From Gammaproteobacteria bacterium (GTDB lineage: Bacteria; Pseudomonadota; Gammaproteobacteria; JAUZRS01), in the NCBI GenBank assembly GCA_030949385.1, contig JAUZSP010000003.1, positions 1 to 64,000 on the forward strand: a DNA stretch of 64,000 bases, in the 5' to 3' direction. Shown piece by piece: positions 8,420 to 17,356 of this stretch. Below the pieces are notes generated by a model, which was not told where the DNA came from, did not search any database, and saw nothing but the letters and a program-made list of their open reading frames with translations. Position 1 is the first letter of the stretch. Each line of letters begins with the position of its first letter. A program made the translations under genes and the position numbers.

Positions 8420-9793
8420 ATGAAGCTCAAAAACATGCTACAAAAATCAACCTTATTGATAGGTTCAATGCTGATCATCAGCGGCTGTGACACACAGACC
8501 ATGGAGAGTAATTTGGGCGCACCCATGCCCTACAGTTACAGTAATAACAATATGATGCCAACAGGAAAGCTGACTACTTTTTATGGCGACATCACCAATC
8601 AACGCATTCTTGGCATTGACATAGAGAGCATGTCGGTGAGCAGCGACACCCCCACCAACGGCCTAAAACCGTACACCGTAGGCCGCGCCGATGGGCGTAA
8701 CGGCAACTTAAATAAACTCTACGGTGTGACTCGAAACTCACCTTGGATGGAGATCATTGATTTAAGCACCCGACAGATCACCGGTACGGTACCGCTGCAA
8801 CACACACCACGCTCTTGTGCCTACAACGAAGTGCTTGGTCTGCAATTGGTCAGCGGTATTGATAAACCCATGTCTTCCTTAATTGATCCAAAAACAGATC
8901 AAGTGGTGGCCACAGCAGGTAGAAATACTTTGGTCACTCCCACTGACACCGGCGGCTCAAATGCCACCGGACACCCTGTCTGGTTAAGCAGCACGGTGTT
9001 TGCCATTCTCGACCGAGAAGTGAGAAAAATAGACACTTATAAAGTTGAACAAATGAACGGCCAGTGGAGTACTCGTTTTTTACAATCCATTAGTACGCCC
9101 ACCTCCGCGCATCATTTTATCGGCAAAGGTTCCGACGGTATGGATACCGGCATCGCTATGAATGATCCGGTTATGAACAAATTTTATGTCATCACCGAAG
9201 GCTCAGCACTGGACAATATCCCCCCCAGCGTTTTAGAACTTGATTTTTCAAATGAAATGTTAAGCATTAATCGCTCGGTCTCCTTCGATCATGCCGCCAC
9301 CTTGGATGAACACAACAACCCAAACTTTGATACCGCACACACCGCACCGGAAATAACCGGCGGCCATCACGCCACCTTTCACCCCAGCGGTCGTTATCTC
9401 TATGTCGGTTCAAAAGCCGGTGAAGTCTTAGTTGTTGATGTCACTAAAATGCACATCATCAAACAAATTCCGGCCGGATCGGGCAGTGGTCACACCACCT
9501 TTATTCCGCAAAAAGGCCTTGGCATTGTCACCAACCACGGCGCTCAATTTGTCACTATTATTGACACCACAACCCACACAAAAATAAAAGATTTAATGGT
9601 CAGTGGCGTTTCTCAGAACAGCGTGATCATGCAATCACACACCAGCTTTACCGATGCTGCCGGTGATTTCTTCTACGCTTTTGCTTCCAATAACGGGGTG
9701 TTTTATGAGGTCAATCTGACCACACTGGAGGTCTCACGCACCCTCACAACTGGCGGAACTCCAGTACAAGGCTGCTTTACTTACCTGCCCTAA
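8420..9793 (+). CDS. Lipoprotein with beta-propeller-like repeats
   Basis: The 457-residue product has a lipoprotein signal peptide with the lipobox ISGC and lipidated Cys23. The residue after the Cys is Asp, which in Escherichia coli acts as an inner-membrane retention signal. The mature part has repeated strand-rich blocks of the YVTN/propeller kind, for example GRYLYVGSKAGEVLVVDV (near 325) and KGLGIVTNHGAQFVTIIDT. Several His residues lie in the central blades (GGHHATFHPSG). It follows the metal efflux block and could be a metal-related periplasmic sensor or scaffold, but no function is assigned. It is read separately from the CDF gene because of a 90-nt AT-rich gap. Confidence 0.7.
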   Translation: MKLKNMLQKSTLLIGSMLIISGCDTQTMESNLGAPMPYSYSNNNMMPTGKLTTFYGDITNQRILGIDIESMSVSSDTPTNGLKPYTVGRADGRNGNLNKLYGVTRNSPWMEIIDLSTRQITGTVPLQHTPRSCAYNEVLGLQLVSGIDKPMSSLIDPKTDQVVATAGRNTLVTPTDTGGSNATGHPVWLSSTVFAILDREVRKIDTYKVEQMNGQWSTRFLQSISTPTSAHHFIGKGSDGMDTGIAMNDPVMNKFYVITEGSALDNIPPSVLELDFSNEMLSINRSVSFDHAATLDEHNNPNFDTAHTAPEITGGHHATFHPSGRYLYVGSKAGEVLVVDVTKMHIIKQIPAGSGSGHTTFIPQKGLGIVTNHGAQFVTIIDTTTHTKIKDLMVSGVSQNSVIMQSHTSFTDAAGDFFYAFASNNGVFYEVNLTTLEVSRTLTTGGTPVQGCFTYLP

Positions 9794-9817
9794 GCGGCTC
9801 ACTCTTTCACCACCCTG

Positions 9818-9885
9818 AGCACCTTGCTGGCGTTGTTGGGTTTGCCTTAATCGGTAAACCACAATTCCGTCAAGGTGCTTTTTTC
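9818..9885 (+). terminator. Probable intrinsic terminator after the propeller lipoprotein
   Basis: The arm AGCACCTTG at 9818-9826 pairs with CAAGGTGCT at 9871-9879, followed by a run of six T. A smaller inner pairing (GTTTGCC with GGTAAAC) closes part of the long loop. It lies between two convergent genes, and the T run favours termination of plus-strand transcripts. Confidence 0.5.
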
Positions 9886-9905
9886 TGGAAGTCATTAAAA
9901 TCGCA

Positions 9906-10289
9906 CTACTCAAAAGGAGTGCGGCTGTCTTGCATCAGTTGATCTAATGCCCTTCGCGCTTGCTTTGGATTGGCTCGATCTTTTTCTTCCAGCATTTCAC
10001 ATTCGTCCCTCACCATTTCATCCACAGTAGAAGGGTAATATTTGCAGTCGTCAGGGCGGTCATAATAAATATCACAGGTGTACTTATTTTGCTTCGGCAC
10101 TTTTCTTAACCAAGGGCATACTTCCATCTGTTGGCCTGTTTCGGGATCGCTCCAAATTTCACCTTGGTTTACATAACGATGTATATCAGGTCGGTAGTTT
10201 TCCCAATAATCTGCTTGAACAGTTGAAACCGATAAACCACCGTTGCCGTATTTGACACAGCATTTTCCGCATTGATTGCACTCTTTCAC
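9906..10289 (-). CDS. YkgJ-type cysteine-cluster protein
   Basis: The 127-residue product begins with CNQCGKCC (residues 4-11) and has further Cys at CPWL, YTCDIY and DDCKYYP. This is the zinc- or iron-chelating pattern of the YkgJ/UPF0153 family. These small cytoplasmic proteins are widespread and their role is not settled. The C-terminal third is charged (DECEMLEEKDRANPKQ). It is convergent with the lipoprotein gene and stands alone. The start is the ATG directly before the first Cys motif, as usual in this family. Confidence 0.8.
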   Translation of the reverse strand: MKECNQCGKCCVKYGNGGLSVSTVQADYWENYRPDIHRYVNQGEIWSDPETGQQMEVCPWLRKVPKQNKYTCDIYYDRPDDCKYYPSTVDEMVRDECEMLEEKDRANPKQARRALDQLMQDSRTPFE

Positions 10290-10376
10290 GTTAAGAATTA
10301 AGTCCTGTTTTTATTTTAAAAAATTTATTTATCGTCACCAAGCTTCCGCAATAAATTTACATAATGGCAATGATAC

Positions 10377-10640
10377 TTACTCTCCATAGTGTGATTTTTC
10401 CCTCACAATCAATACCAGACAGTGTTCACTCTCAATTCGATAGACAATGCGATCTTGAAAGCTTAAACGCACTGAATAATACCCCGTTAAATCACCAACC
10501 AGTCGCTTTCCACTCTGCGGAACGACAGCGATTTTATGACGTAAAATATCTTTTAATTTAGATTTAAGCTTTGGTGTCAGTTTGCAAATCTCTTTTTGCG
10601 CCTGCTTGGTAAACAAAATTTGATAGCGCTCACAGCTCAC
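10377..10640 (-). CDS. RelE/YoeB-superfamily toxin
   Basis: This 87-residue basic protein has the RelE-fold sequence order: two N-terminal helices with many Lys, GDLTGYYSVRLSFQDRIVYRI (residues about 49-70), and a C-terminal KSHYGE in which His and Tyr match residues important for mRNA cleavage in YoeB/RelE toxins. It starts with GTG at 10640, and the antitoxin stop TGA overlaps this start (GTGA). The purine-rich GGAGAA just upstream serves as its ribosome-binding site. Overlap and order (antitoxin first) mark a type II module. Confidence 0.82.
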   Translation of the reverse strand: MSCERYQILFTKQAQKEICKLTPKLKSKLKDILRHKIAVVPQSGKRLVGDLTGYYSVRLSFQDRIVYRIESEHCLVLIVREKSHYGE

Positions 10641-10897
10641 ATAGGTTCTCCGAACACATCCTCAAAGCTTACGACTTCCCCCGCATCAGCTTGCTGAATG
10701 GATTGATTAAACGTCTGCTTAAAATCAGGTTGAGATAAAAGATGTAAGGTTTCCTGTAAGCTTTCATAATCATCGGCAGACATAATGACTGCATTGCCAG
10801 ATTTATGTTGAATCTCAATAATTTCATGTCGCTGTGTGGTCTGTTTAATCAGCTCAAAAAAGGTTTTTCTCGCTTCGGTTGCGCTCATTGTCATCAT
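10637..10897 (-). CDS. Phd/YefM-family antitoxin
   Basis: From the ATG at 10897 the product has 86 residues; a GAGG lies 8 nt upstream. A longer frame to 11212 has no family support. MSATEARKTFFELIKQ (near residue 4) is the Phd/YefM DNA-binding start, and AVIMSADDYESLQETLHLL is the standard middle motif. The disordered C-terminus (residues 60-86) should wrap the toxin encoded by the overlapping gene. It probably represses its own promoter through the GTAC-containing sequence at 10916-10937. Confidence 0.87.
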   Translation of the reverse strand: MMTMSATEARKTFFELIKQTTQRHEIIEIQHKSGNAVIMSADDYESLQETLHLLSQPDFKQTFNQSIQQADAGEVVSFEDVFGEPM

Positions 10898-10915
10898 GAT
10901 TTCAGCCTCATTTAA

Positions 10916-10937
10916 CGTACCAGATAATGTACCACAA
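10916..10937 (-). promoter_or_regulatory. Possible operator of the Phd/RelE-type pair
   Basis: Two GTAC cores (10917-10920 and 10929-10932) stand 20-40 nt upstream of the antitoxin start. YefM-type antitoxins recognise TGTAC-containing palindromes, and the other YefM-like gene in this window has a perfect palindrome with the same core at 38831-38853. The match here is imperfect. Confidence 0.35.
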
Positions 10938-11153
10938 TGACGTGTCATAAGTACGTTCTCATCCCACGCCTTCCTGTGAGAAAGTATGCTCCCCCCCCCT
11001 TTGCAACCCACTAGAAACCATTCCCCAACCGAAACGAATAGAGTAGACTCCACCTTCTTCGGCGAAACACCGCCGTTTGAGCTTGTTTTTTCTATTTTTG
11101 CCCCTATAAACCGTAATCGACACATTATAAAACCGCCCATCTTGGAGAGACAC

Positions 11154-11534
11154 ATGGCCGTTATTGAACTCAACGAAAGCAACTTCCAACAGACCATCGA
11201 CAATAACGACATTGTTATTATTGATTTTTGGGCACCCTGGTGTGGCCCCTGTCGCTCCTTTGCGCCGATCTATGAAAAAATCTCCGAAAAACACCCCGAT
11301 GTGGTGTTTGCCAAACTGAACACCGAAGATGAACAAGGATTGGCGACCCAGTTTAATATTCGCTCCATCCCCACCATCGCCCTGTTCCGCGAACAGATCA
11401 TCCTGATGATGCAAGCCGGTGCGCTGCCAGAATCGGCGCTGGAAGATGTGATCAAACGCGCCCAAGATCTGGACATGGACGACGTGCGTAAAGAGATTGC
11501 CGAAAAAGAAGCCGAAGGTGAAAAATCCGCTTAA
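11154..11534 (+). CDS. Thioredoxin with acidic C-terminal tail
   Basis: The 126-residue product is a thioredoxin-fold protein with the active site WCGPC (residues about 28-32) and the cis-Pro motif SIPT (near 73). The ATG at 11154 follows a GGAGAG ribosome-binding site and gives the usual thioredoxin start; the open frame continues upstream without family similarity. After residue 105 comes a charged helix (DDVRKEIAEKEAEGEK) longer than in TrxA, as in several proteobacterial side-branch thioredoxins. It should reduce disulfides in the cytoplasm. Its end overlaps that of the convergent argA by 4 nt. Confidence 0.88.
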   Translation: MAVIELNESNFQQTIDNNDIVIIDFWAPWCGPCRSFAPIYEKISEKHPDVVFAKLNTEDEQGLATQFNIRSIPTIALFREQIILMMQAGALPESALEDVIKRAQDLDMDDVRKEIAEKEAEGEKSA

Positions 11535-12832
11535 GTGAGCGTTTTCACAAAGATTTTTGAGTTACGCTGATAGTTGTACAACGCCTGCCGCTCGGCGGGC
11601 AGTTGGCTTAAATCCCCCGCCACAAAACCCCGCTCCACAAACCAGTGCGCCGTCTGCGTGGTTAAAACAAACAATTGTCTAACCCCCTGCTCTTGCGCCT
11701 TTTTCTCCACCCGTTGCAGCAACAACTCCGCTTTGCCCCGCCGCCGATACGCCTCATGCACCACCACACAAGCCAGCTCCGCCCAAGCCGCATCCCGCTG
11801 TGAATAGAGTGCCGCACAGCCAATCACCATGCCGTCTCGTTCCAACACCGTGAAGCGTTCCACCTCCAACTCCAACTGCTCCCGTGAACGGCGCACCAAC
11901 ACCCCCCGCTGCTCCAAAGGCTGAATCAACTCCAGAATGCCGCCCACATCCTCAATGCTGGCTGAACGCACACCCTCGTAGATTTCCGCCGTAATCAAGG
12001 TGCCACTGCCATCACGGCTGTACAACTCTTGCAGCAACGCGCCATCCCGCCGCCCAACCAAATGCACCCGCGCCACCCCTTGCAACGATGCCCGCGCCGC
12101 ACTTTTCAGATGCAGCGTAGTACCGAGGTCACTGATCTGCTCAGAAAGGGCAAGCGCCTGCGACGGCGAAAGCTGCTCCAGTAAATTGCCCGCCTGATCC
12201 AGCACCCCCACCTGCTCGGTGAGAAAGATCAACTTATCCGCCTGCAGCGCGATGGCCGTCTCCGTCGCCACCTCTTCTGCGTGCAGATTAAAGACTTCGC
12301 CGGTCGCGGAGTAACCCAGCGGTGAAAGCAACAACAGGTTATTCTCCGCCAGCAGTTTATCCATCGCCACGGCATTAATGCGCCGCACCACACCGGTATG
12401 GCAAAAATCGGTGCCGTCATGAATGCCCCACGGCTTGGCGGTAACAAAATTGCCCGACAACACCTGCAGACACGCGCCCGCCATCGGCGTATTGGGCAAC
12501 CCCATAGAAAGCAGCGCCTCAATCTCCACCCGCACCGCGCCACAGACCTCTTTTAACAGCGGCAAAGTTTGATCATCGGTAATGCGAATGCCTTGCTGAA
12601 CATGAGACTCAATGCCAAGGCTTTTCAGCCGAGCCTCCACTTGCGGACGCACTCCAAACACCAGCACCAGACGCACCCCCAAGCTGTTGAGAAGGGCGAT
12701 GTCGTGAATCAAACTGGAAAACTGCTTCTCCAGCAACGCCTGCCCAGAAAAGGCCAGCACCACGGTACGGCCACGATGGGCGTTGACGTAGGGCGACATC
12801 TGTCGCAGAGCGGTCACGTCGTAGGCGCTCAT
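11531..12832 (-). CDS. argA: N-acetylglutamate synthase
   Basis: The 433-residue protein joins an amino-acid-kinase-like domain (residues about 20-285) to a GNAT acetyltransferase domain (about 290-430, with the acetyl-CoA loop YRRRGKAELLL). This is the classical two-domain ArgA that makes N-acetylglutamate from glutamate and acetyl-CoA, the first step of arginine synthesis. The kinase-like domain is the arginine feedback site in the family. The start overlaps the stop of the upstream argE by 4 nt, so the two genes are translationally coupled, which fits the linear arginine pathway. Confidence 0.93.
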   Translation of the reverse strand: MSAYDVTALRQMSPYVNAHRGRTVVLAFSGQALLEKQFSSLIHDIALLNSLGVRLVLVFGVRPQVEARLKSLGIESHVQQGIRITDDQTLPLLKEVCGAVRVEIEALLSMGLPNTPMAGACLQVLSGNFVTAKPWGIHDGTDFCHTGVVRRINAVAMDKLLAENNLLLLSPLGYSATGEVFNLHAEEVATETAIALQADKLIFLTEQVGVLDQAGNLLEQLSPSQALALSEQISDLGTTLHLKSAARASLQGVARVHLVGRRDGALLQELYSRDGSGTLITAEIYEGVRSASIEDVGGILELIQPLEQRGVLVRRSREQLELEVERFTVLERDGMVIGCAALYSQRDAAWAELACVVVHEAYRRRGKAELLLQRVEKKAQEQGVRQLFVLTTQTAHWFVERGFVAGDLSQLPAERQALYNYQRNSKIFVKTLT

Positions 12833-13989
12833 GAGGCGGGATGCAAACAGAAATGATTGATCAAGCGCCGCAACAGATCCACCGTTGGTTGCAGAGCATC
12901 CAAGCGCAAAAATTCATCGGGCTGATGGGCTTGAGCAATGTCACCCGGCCCCATCACCACCACCTGCATCCCCATCTCGGTCAGATAGGGCGCTTCGGTA
13001 CCAAAGGCCACCGCCTCCGACTCATAGCCACTGAGCCGTTCCGCCACTTGGACGATCTCAGAATCCTTAGCGGTCTCCAGAGCGGGAATGCCATCAAACA
13101 GACTCTCAAATTCCAAGCTCAAACCGCTGCCTTGCATCCGCTCACTGAGACGCTCTCGCACCATTTTTCGGGTCTGTTCCAATTTCATTCCCGGCAAGGG
13201 GCGCAGATCAAAGGAGAGATCACACTGGCCACAGATGCGGTTGGGGTTATCGCCACCACAAATATGGCCTAGATTCAGCGTTGGCACCGGTACCTCAAAG
13301 GCGGGGTTTTGATATTGCAACTGCAACTCGTCACGCAGCAACAGCAGCTCCGTCATGAGGCGATTCATCCCCTCCAAGGCGCTGTTGCCGTAGGCCGGAT
13401 TACTAGAGTGCCCCGCTTGACCGATAAGGCGAACGCCCTCCATCATCACGCCTTTGTGCATCCGCACCGGACGCAGCCCTGTCGGCTCACCGATCACCGC
13501 AAAATCCGCCAGAGAACGACCGCTGGCCAGCAGCGCCTTAGCTCCCGCCATGCTGCTCTCCTCATCAGCGGTGGCGATCACCGTTAAGGGTTTGAGCAGT
13601 TTCCCCGCAGTGAAAAGGCTGGCCGCTTCCAGTGCCAAAACCAGAAAACTTTTCATATCCGCCGTGCCCAAGCCGTACAACTTGCCATCACGTTCGCTGA
13701 GCAAAAAGGGGTTGCTCTGCCACAGTTCCTCATTGCACGGCACCGTATCGGTGTGGCCTGAGAGCAGCAGCCCGCCAGCACCGGAACCCAAAGTGGCGAC
13801 CATATTGGCTTTATTCGGCTGCCCAGCGAGAGGCAACACCTCCACCACAAAACCAGCGGCGCGATACCACTCCGCCAACCGCTCCACCACCGCACGATTG
13901 CCCATATCAAAGCTGGGATTGACACTGCTAACGGAGGGCAGCTCGATCAGAGCGGCGATTTTTTTCAGTAACGGGTTGGCAAAGGTCAT
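12829..13989 (-). CDS. argE: Acetylornithine deacetylase
   Basis: From the ATG at 13989 the product has 386 residues. A TTG seven codons further upstream is less likely. It is an M20-family metallohydrolase: SGHTDTVPC (metal ligand and catalytic Asp, near residue 75), ADMKSF (bridging Asp), TADEESSMAG (catalytic Glu and metal Glu) and VIGEPTGLRPVR are all present, and a C-terminal metal His lies in AHQPDEF. It removes the acetyl group from N-acetylornithine in arginine synthesis. It is the first gene of the argE-argA unit. Confidence 0.92.
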   Translation of the reverse strand: MTFANPLLKKIAALIELPSVSSVNPSFDMGNRAVVERLAEWYRAAGFVVEVLPLAGQPNKANMVATLGSGAGGLLLSGHTDTVPCNEELWQSNPFLLSERDGKLYGLGTADMKSFLVLALEAASLFTAGKLLKPLTVIATADEESSMAGAKALLASGRSLADFAVIGEPTGLRPVRMHKGVMMEGVRLIGQAGHSSNPAYGNSALEGMNRLMTELLLLRDELQLQYQNPAFEVPVPTLNLGHICGGDNPNRICGQCDLSFDLRPLPGMKLEQTRKMVRERLSERMQGSGLSLEFESLFDGIPALETAKDSEIVQVAERLSGYESEAVAFGTEAPYLTEMGMQVVVMGPGDIAQAHQPDEFLRLDALQPTVDLLRRLINHFCLHPAS

Positions 13990-14043
13990 GGGGAAACGTC
14001 CAACAGACAAGGAAGTCCATCAGTATAAAACATTCAAACGCGA

Positions 14044-14081
14044 CGTAGGGCGCAATAAGCTCAGCGCATTGCGCCGATAAA
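14044..14081 (+). repeat. REP-like palindromic repeat, copy 1
   Basis: The sequence reads GTAGGGCGCAATAA, a short spacer, then GCGCATTGCGCCGATAA. Related copies occur at 33888-33920, 33934-33968, 44746-44787 and 57490-57531. All lie between genes and can fold back (GGCGCAAT with ATTGCGCC). Confidence 0.7.
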
Positions 14082-14089
14082 CAGCACCA

Positions 14090-14791
14090 TCAAAGACCGT
14101 TCAACAAAATATCCAAACACTCCTCAGCCATCTCCGCCACCTCTTCATTCGAGTCATGCACCGCCGCGCGCACCAACGGAATGATTTTCATCTCCCCACT
14201 GAGGGAAAGATAACGCAGCGCATCACGGCGATGATGTGGGTTACTGCTGGCCAACCACTCAATCAAACTCGGCACCATCATGGTCAACGCCTCTTGACCG
14301 TGCAGTGCCTCCATCAGCGCCTCAGCGGAGAGACGCAAGGGCAAGGGCAACGCCTCTTCTTGTAACAGAGCCAAAACCTGCTGACCCCAGTGAGGCGACT
14401 CCGCCAGCAGCTTTTCCAAACGCAGCAAACTGCCACTTTGCAGCTCACGTTTGAGGTACTTTATAATGCCCTCTTCTGTATTGAGCAGCGTCACCCACGA
14501 TCTCAATTCCTGAGTAGAAATCCCACCTTCAAATTCAAACTCACCCAAACGCAACCACGGCACAGCACGTAAATTAATTCGGCGAGCACGATCTGGGTCC
14601 ACGGCAATATTGACCACTTCTAAACTGGCCAAGGCAGATTCCTGCAATAACTGAGTGAGATCTTGTAGAAGCTGAGCGGAACAATCACAATCCGGTGAAA
14701 TCAATAACAGCGCGTGATTTTCCGTCGCCACTGAGGCATAAAATTCCATATTAAACGATTCACTCCCACCGCCCTTCGAAGAAAAAAACAT
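14090..14791 (-). CDS. Thioredoxin-like protein with HEAT-repeat C-terminus
   Basis: The 233-residue product starts with a thioredoxin-like domain (residues about 15-105; the redox position reads SPDCDCS and a cis-Pro follows in RAVPWLRLG). The second half is helical and resembles HEAT repeats (HHRRDALRYLSLSG, then AVHDSNEEVAEMAEECLDIL). The CxC-type active site is not the usual CxxC, so redox activity is uncertain. The HEAT part suggests a protein-protein adaptor. An ATG at 14749 is an alternative start that would remove the Gly/Ser-rich first 14 residues. No operon partner is seen; the gene is divergent from the HAD phosphatase. Confidence 0.6.
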   Translation of the reverse strand: MFFSSKGGGSESFNMEFYASVATENHALLLISPDCDCSAQLLQDLTQLLQESALASLEVVNIAVDPDRARRINLRAVPWLRLGEFEFEGGISTQELRSWVTLLNTEEGIIKYLKRELQSGSLLRLEKLLAESPHWGQQVLALLQEEALPLPLRLSAEALMEALHGQEALTMMVPSLIEWLASSNPHHRRDALRYLSLSGEMKIIPLVRAAVHDSNEEVAEMAEECLDILLNGL

Positions 14792-14965
14792 CCCTCACCC
14801 CTTCCCTGTTAAATCTCTCACCTATCAACACCGTCGATAGAGCATCATCATAGTTCAGCGTGCTAACAAATGACTCAAAATTGGCGCTATTTAAGGAAAT
14901 AATCACCCTGTAGAGGGTAAGATCTCACATCAGAATTCCACTTCTTTATCAGAGAACCTCAAGCC

Positions 14966-15604
14966 ATGCTGATCCCTACTGCCAACCACAGAGCGACCCT
15001 AATCTTTGACTTCGACGGCACTCTGGCGGACAGCTTACAGACCGCCATCACGGTGATTAACAGACTCGCTAAAATGTACGATTTCTGTGCCATTCACCCG
15101 CTTGAGCTGACCAGCCTACGAGAGAAAAGCGCCTTGGAGATTGTTCGTCATCTGCAAATACCGATTCTTAAAGTCCCCCTTATCGCTCAAAAAGCACGCC
15201 AGATGATGCGAAGTGAGCAACAAAAAATCCGTCCAATCAACGGTATTCCTATTATTCTCCATACCCTGAAAAGCCGAGGCCGTACTTTGGGTTTGCTCAG
15301 CTCCAATTCGGAAGAAAACTTGCGCCTCTTCAACCAGTATCACAAGCTGGAACTGTTCGATTTTATCAGTGGCACCTCACCGCTGTGGGGCAAAGCACAA
15401 CACCTCAAACGGCTGTTGAAAGAACACAAATTGCCCCGACAAGAGGTGATTATGGTGGGAGATGAGCTGCGTGACATTGAAGCGGCACGCCAATGCGGAA
15501 TCAAAATTGCGGCGGTCAGTTGGGGCTACAACAGCTACGAAGCGCTCCAAGAAGCCCAACCGGATTGGTTACTGGAACACCCCAGACAATTACTGAAACT
15601 CTAA
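14966..15604 (+). CDS. HAD-superfamily phosphatase (phosphoglycolate phosphatase-like)
   Basis: The 212-residue product has the HAD motifs in order: FDFDGTLADS (motif I nucleophile Asp, residues about 14-23), LLSSNSEEN (motif II Ser), a Lys in the KAQHLKRLL region (motif III), and MVGDELRDIEAA (motif IV Asp residues). A helical cap of type C1 sits after motif I. It probably dephosphorylates a small cytoplasmic metabolite such as phosphoglycolate; the substrate cannot be inferred further. It is a single gene ending in a bidirectional terminator shared with gpmI. Confidence 0.85.
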   Translation: MLIPTANHRATLIFDFDGTLADSLQTAITVINRLAKMYDFCAIHPLELTSLREKSALEIVRHLQIPILKVPLIAQKARQMMRSEQQKIRPINGIPIILHTLKSRGRTLGLLSSNSEENLRLFNQYHKLELFDFISGTSPLWGKAQHLKRLLKEHKLPRQEVIMVGDELRDIEAARQCGIKIAAVSWGYNSYEALQEAQPDWLLEHPRQLLKL

Positions 15605-15623
15605 AACCGCGATAACAGACACA

Positions 15624-15662
15624 AAAAAGCCCGACTCAAAAATGAGTAACGGGCTTTAAAAA
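15624..15662. terminator. Bidirectional intrinsic terminator between HAD gene and gpmI
   Basis: AAAGCCCG, ACTCA, a short A loop, TGAGT and CGGGCTTT make a strong stem with A-rich and T-rich flanks. It sits between the convergent ends of the phosphatase gene and gpmI, so it can end both transcripts. Confidence 0.8.
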
Positions 15663-15746
15663 TACGGCATCGGGAGGAGTCGAATACCGTGCAATAACTT
15701 TATCGCCTTCCTAGGAAGGAAACCGTTAACGGAGTCTCAGTTTTCC

Positions 15747-17294
15747 TTAAGAAACATCCACCTCTTCCAGTAACATGGAATTACCTGACATTTCAGCCGG
15801 TTGCGGAATGCCCATCAACTGCAATACCGTCGGTGCCACCGAACTAAGCCCTTGGCCATTGGCCAAGCGCCAAGCGGCTTTGTCCACCACCAAACAAGGC
15901 ACCGGATAGGTGGTGTGTTGAGTGTGCGGCTCACCGGTAACGGGATCAATCATCTCATCACAGTTGCCATGATCTGCGGTCAAAATCGCCGACCAGTTGT
16001 TCTTTTTCACACAATCCAAGACCCGACCCGCTTCTTTATCCAAAGTCTCCACTGCAATCACGATGGCTTCACGCACAGCGGTATGACCCACCATGTCACC
16101 GTTGGCAAAGTTGACCACAATAAAGCCATACTGCTCTGACTCAATGGCAGTAATAACCGCATCGGCCACCTCTTTGGCGCTCATCTCCGGCTTCATATCG
16201 TAAGTAGCCACTTTCGGTGAAGGCACCACAAGGCGATCTTCACCGGCAAAGGGCTGCTCTTTGCCGCCGTTAAAGAAATAGGTCACATGAGCGTATTTCT
16301 CTGTTTCAGCGCAATGGAATTGACGCAAACCGGCCAAACTGACCACCTTACCCAACATCACTGGCGGACGCTCAGGAGCAAAAGCAATGGGAGCCAAATA
16401 TTTGGGGTCGTACTCCGTCATACAGGTCACAGTCACCGGCTCATAATCGCCCCGATCAAAACCGCCAAACTCTTCTAAACTCAAAGCCTCGGCCAATTGA
16501 CGCGGACGATCGTTGCGAAAATTAAAGAAGATAACGCTGTCATCATCCGCAATTTTTACCGCACCAGGCAGCACCGTCGGCTTAATAAACTCATCACCAC
16601 GACCGTGTTCATAAGCGTTTTCAATCGCCTCTTCCGCACTGGTGGAGTAACAGCCTTTATGGTTAACCATCACATCCCAAGCCAGCTTGGTACGATCCCA
16701 GCGGTTGTCACGATCCATCGCATGATAACGACCACTGATGGTGGCGATGGTGCCATTAGCACCCTCTAAAGCATCGTACAATGAAGGCAGATAGGTTCTG
16801 GCATGACGAGGAGCCGTATCACGACCGTCGGTCATCATATGCACCATCGGTCGCACGCCCTGCTGAGCGCAGAGGCGAATCAGCGCCAACAGATGTGTAA
16901 TGTGGCTGTGAACCCCGCCATCAGAGACCAACCCGACCAAATGAATTGGTCGATCAGCGGCTTTGGCCTTCTCCATTGCGGACAGAAACGCAGAAATTTT
17001 ATAAAAGCTGCCGTCCTGCACCGAATCATCAATTCTCACCAGATCCTGACGGGTAATACAACCACAACCCAAGGTCAAATGCCCCACCTCAGAATTACCC
17101 ATCTGCCCCTCTGGCAGCCCCACCGCTCTTCCAGACGCTTCCAGAGAGTTGTGGCCATGATGAGAAAAATAGTCATCAAGACGGGGTGTTTTAGCTTGTT
17201 GAACGGCGTTGTTCAAACGACCTGGGTTAACCCCAAAGCCATCGAGAATGATTAAAACAACGGGTTGGCGCGGCACGGCATGAGCGGTTTTCAT
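15747..17294 (-). CDS. gpmI: 2,3-bisphosphoglycerate-independent phosphoglycerate mutase
   Basis: The 515-residue enzyme interconverts 3- and 2-phosphoglycerate in glycolysis and gluconeogenesis. LDGFGVNP (metal Asp near residue 18) and the catalytic Ser motif GNSEVGHL (residues about 67-74) are intact. The second metal site residues are found in the NFANGDMVGHT and TADHGNCDEM motifs. Length is normal for the Mn2+-dependent alkaline-phosphatase-superfamily enzyme. It is monocistronic, with a terminator behind it. Confidence 0.96.
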   Translation of the reverse strand: MKTAHAVPRQPVVLIILDGFGVNPGRLNNAVQQAKTPRLDDYFSHHGHNSLEASGRAVGLPEGQMGNSEVGHLTLGCGCITRQDLVRIDDSVQDGSFYKISAFLSAMEKAKAADRPIHLVGLVSDGGVHSHITHLLALIRLCAQQGVRPMVHMMTDGRDTAPRHARTYLPSLYDALEGANGTIATISGRYHAMDRDNRWDRTKLAWDVMVNHKGCYSTSAEEAIENAYEHGRGDEFIKPTVLPGAVKIADDDSVIFFNFRNDRPRQLAEALSLEEFGGFDRGDYEPVTVTCMTEYDPKYLAPIAFAPERPPVMLGKVVSLAGLRQFHCAETEKYAHVTYFFNGGKEQPFAGEDRLVVPSPKVATYDMKPEMSAKEVADAVITAIESEQYGFIVVNFANGDMVGHTAVREAIVIAVETLDKEAGRVLDCVKKNNWSAILTADHGNCDEMIDPVTGEPHTQHTTYPVPCLVVDKAAWRLANGQGLSSVAPTVLQLMGIPQPAEMSGNSMLLEEVDVS

Positions 17295-17356
17295 AAGAGC
17301 TTATTTTTTATCCATAACATAACAATAGAAAAGGCGGGCAGATTTTAGCCTATTTT

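Noticed and set aside
10637-11212. Longer 191-residue form of the Phd-like antitoxin
   Set aside because: The extra N-terminal 105 residues have no similarity and overlap the thioredoxin promoter and start. The ATG at 10897 has a good ribosome-binding site.
15661-15746. Possible tRNA or small RNA between the terminator and gpmI
   Set aside because: There is no cloverleaf; only a short palindrome (TTCCTAGGAA) is visible.
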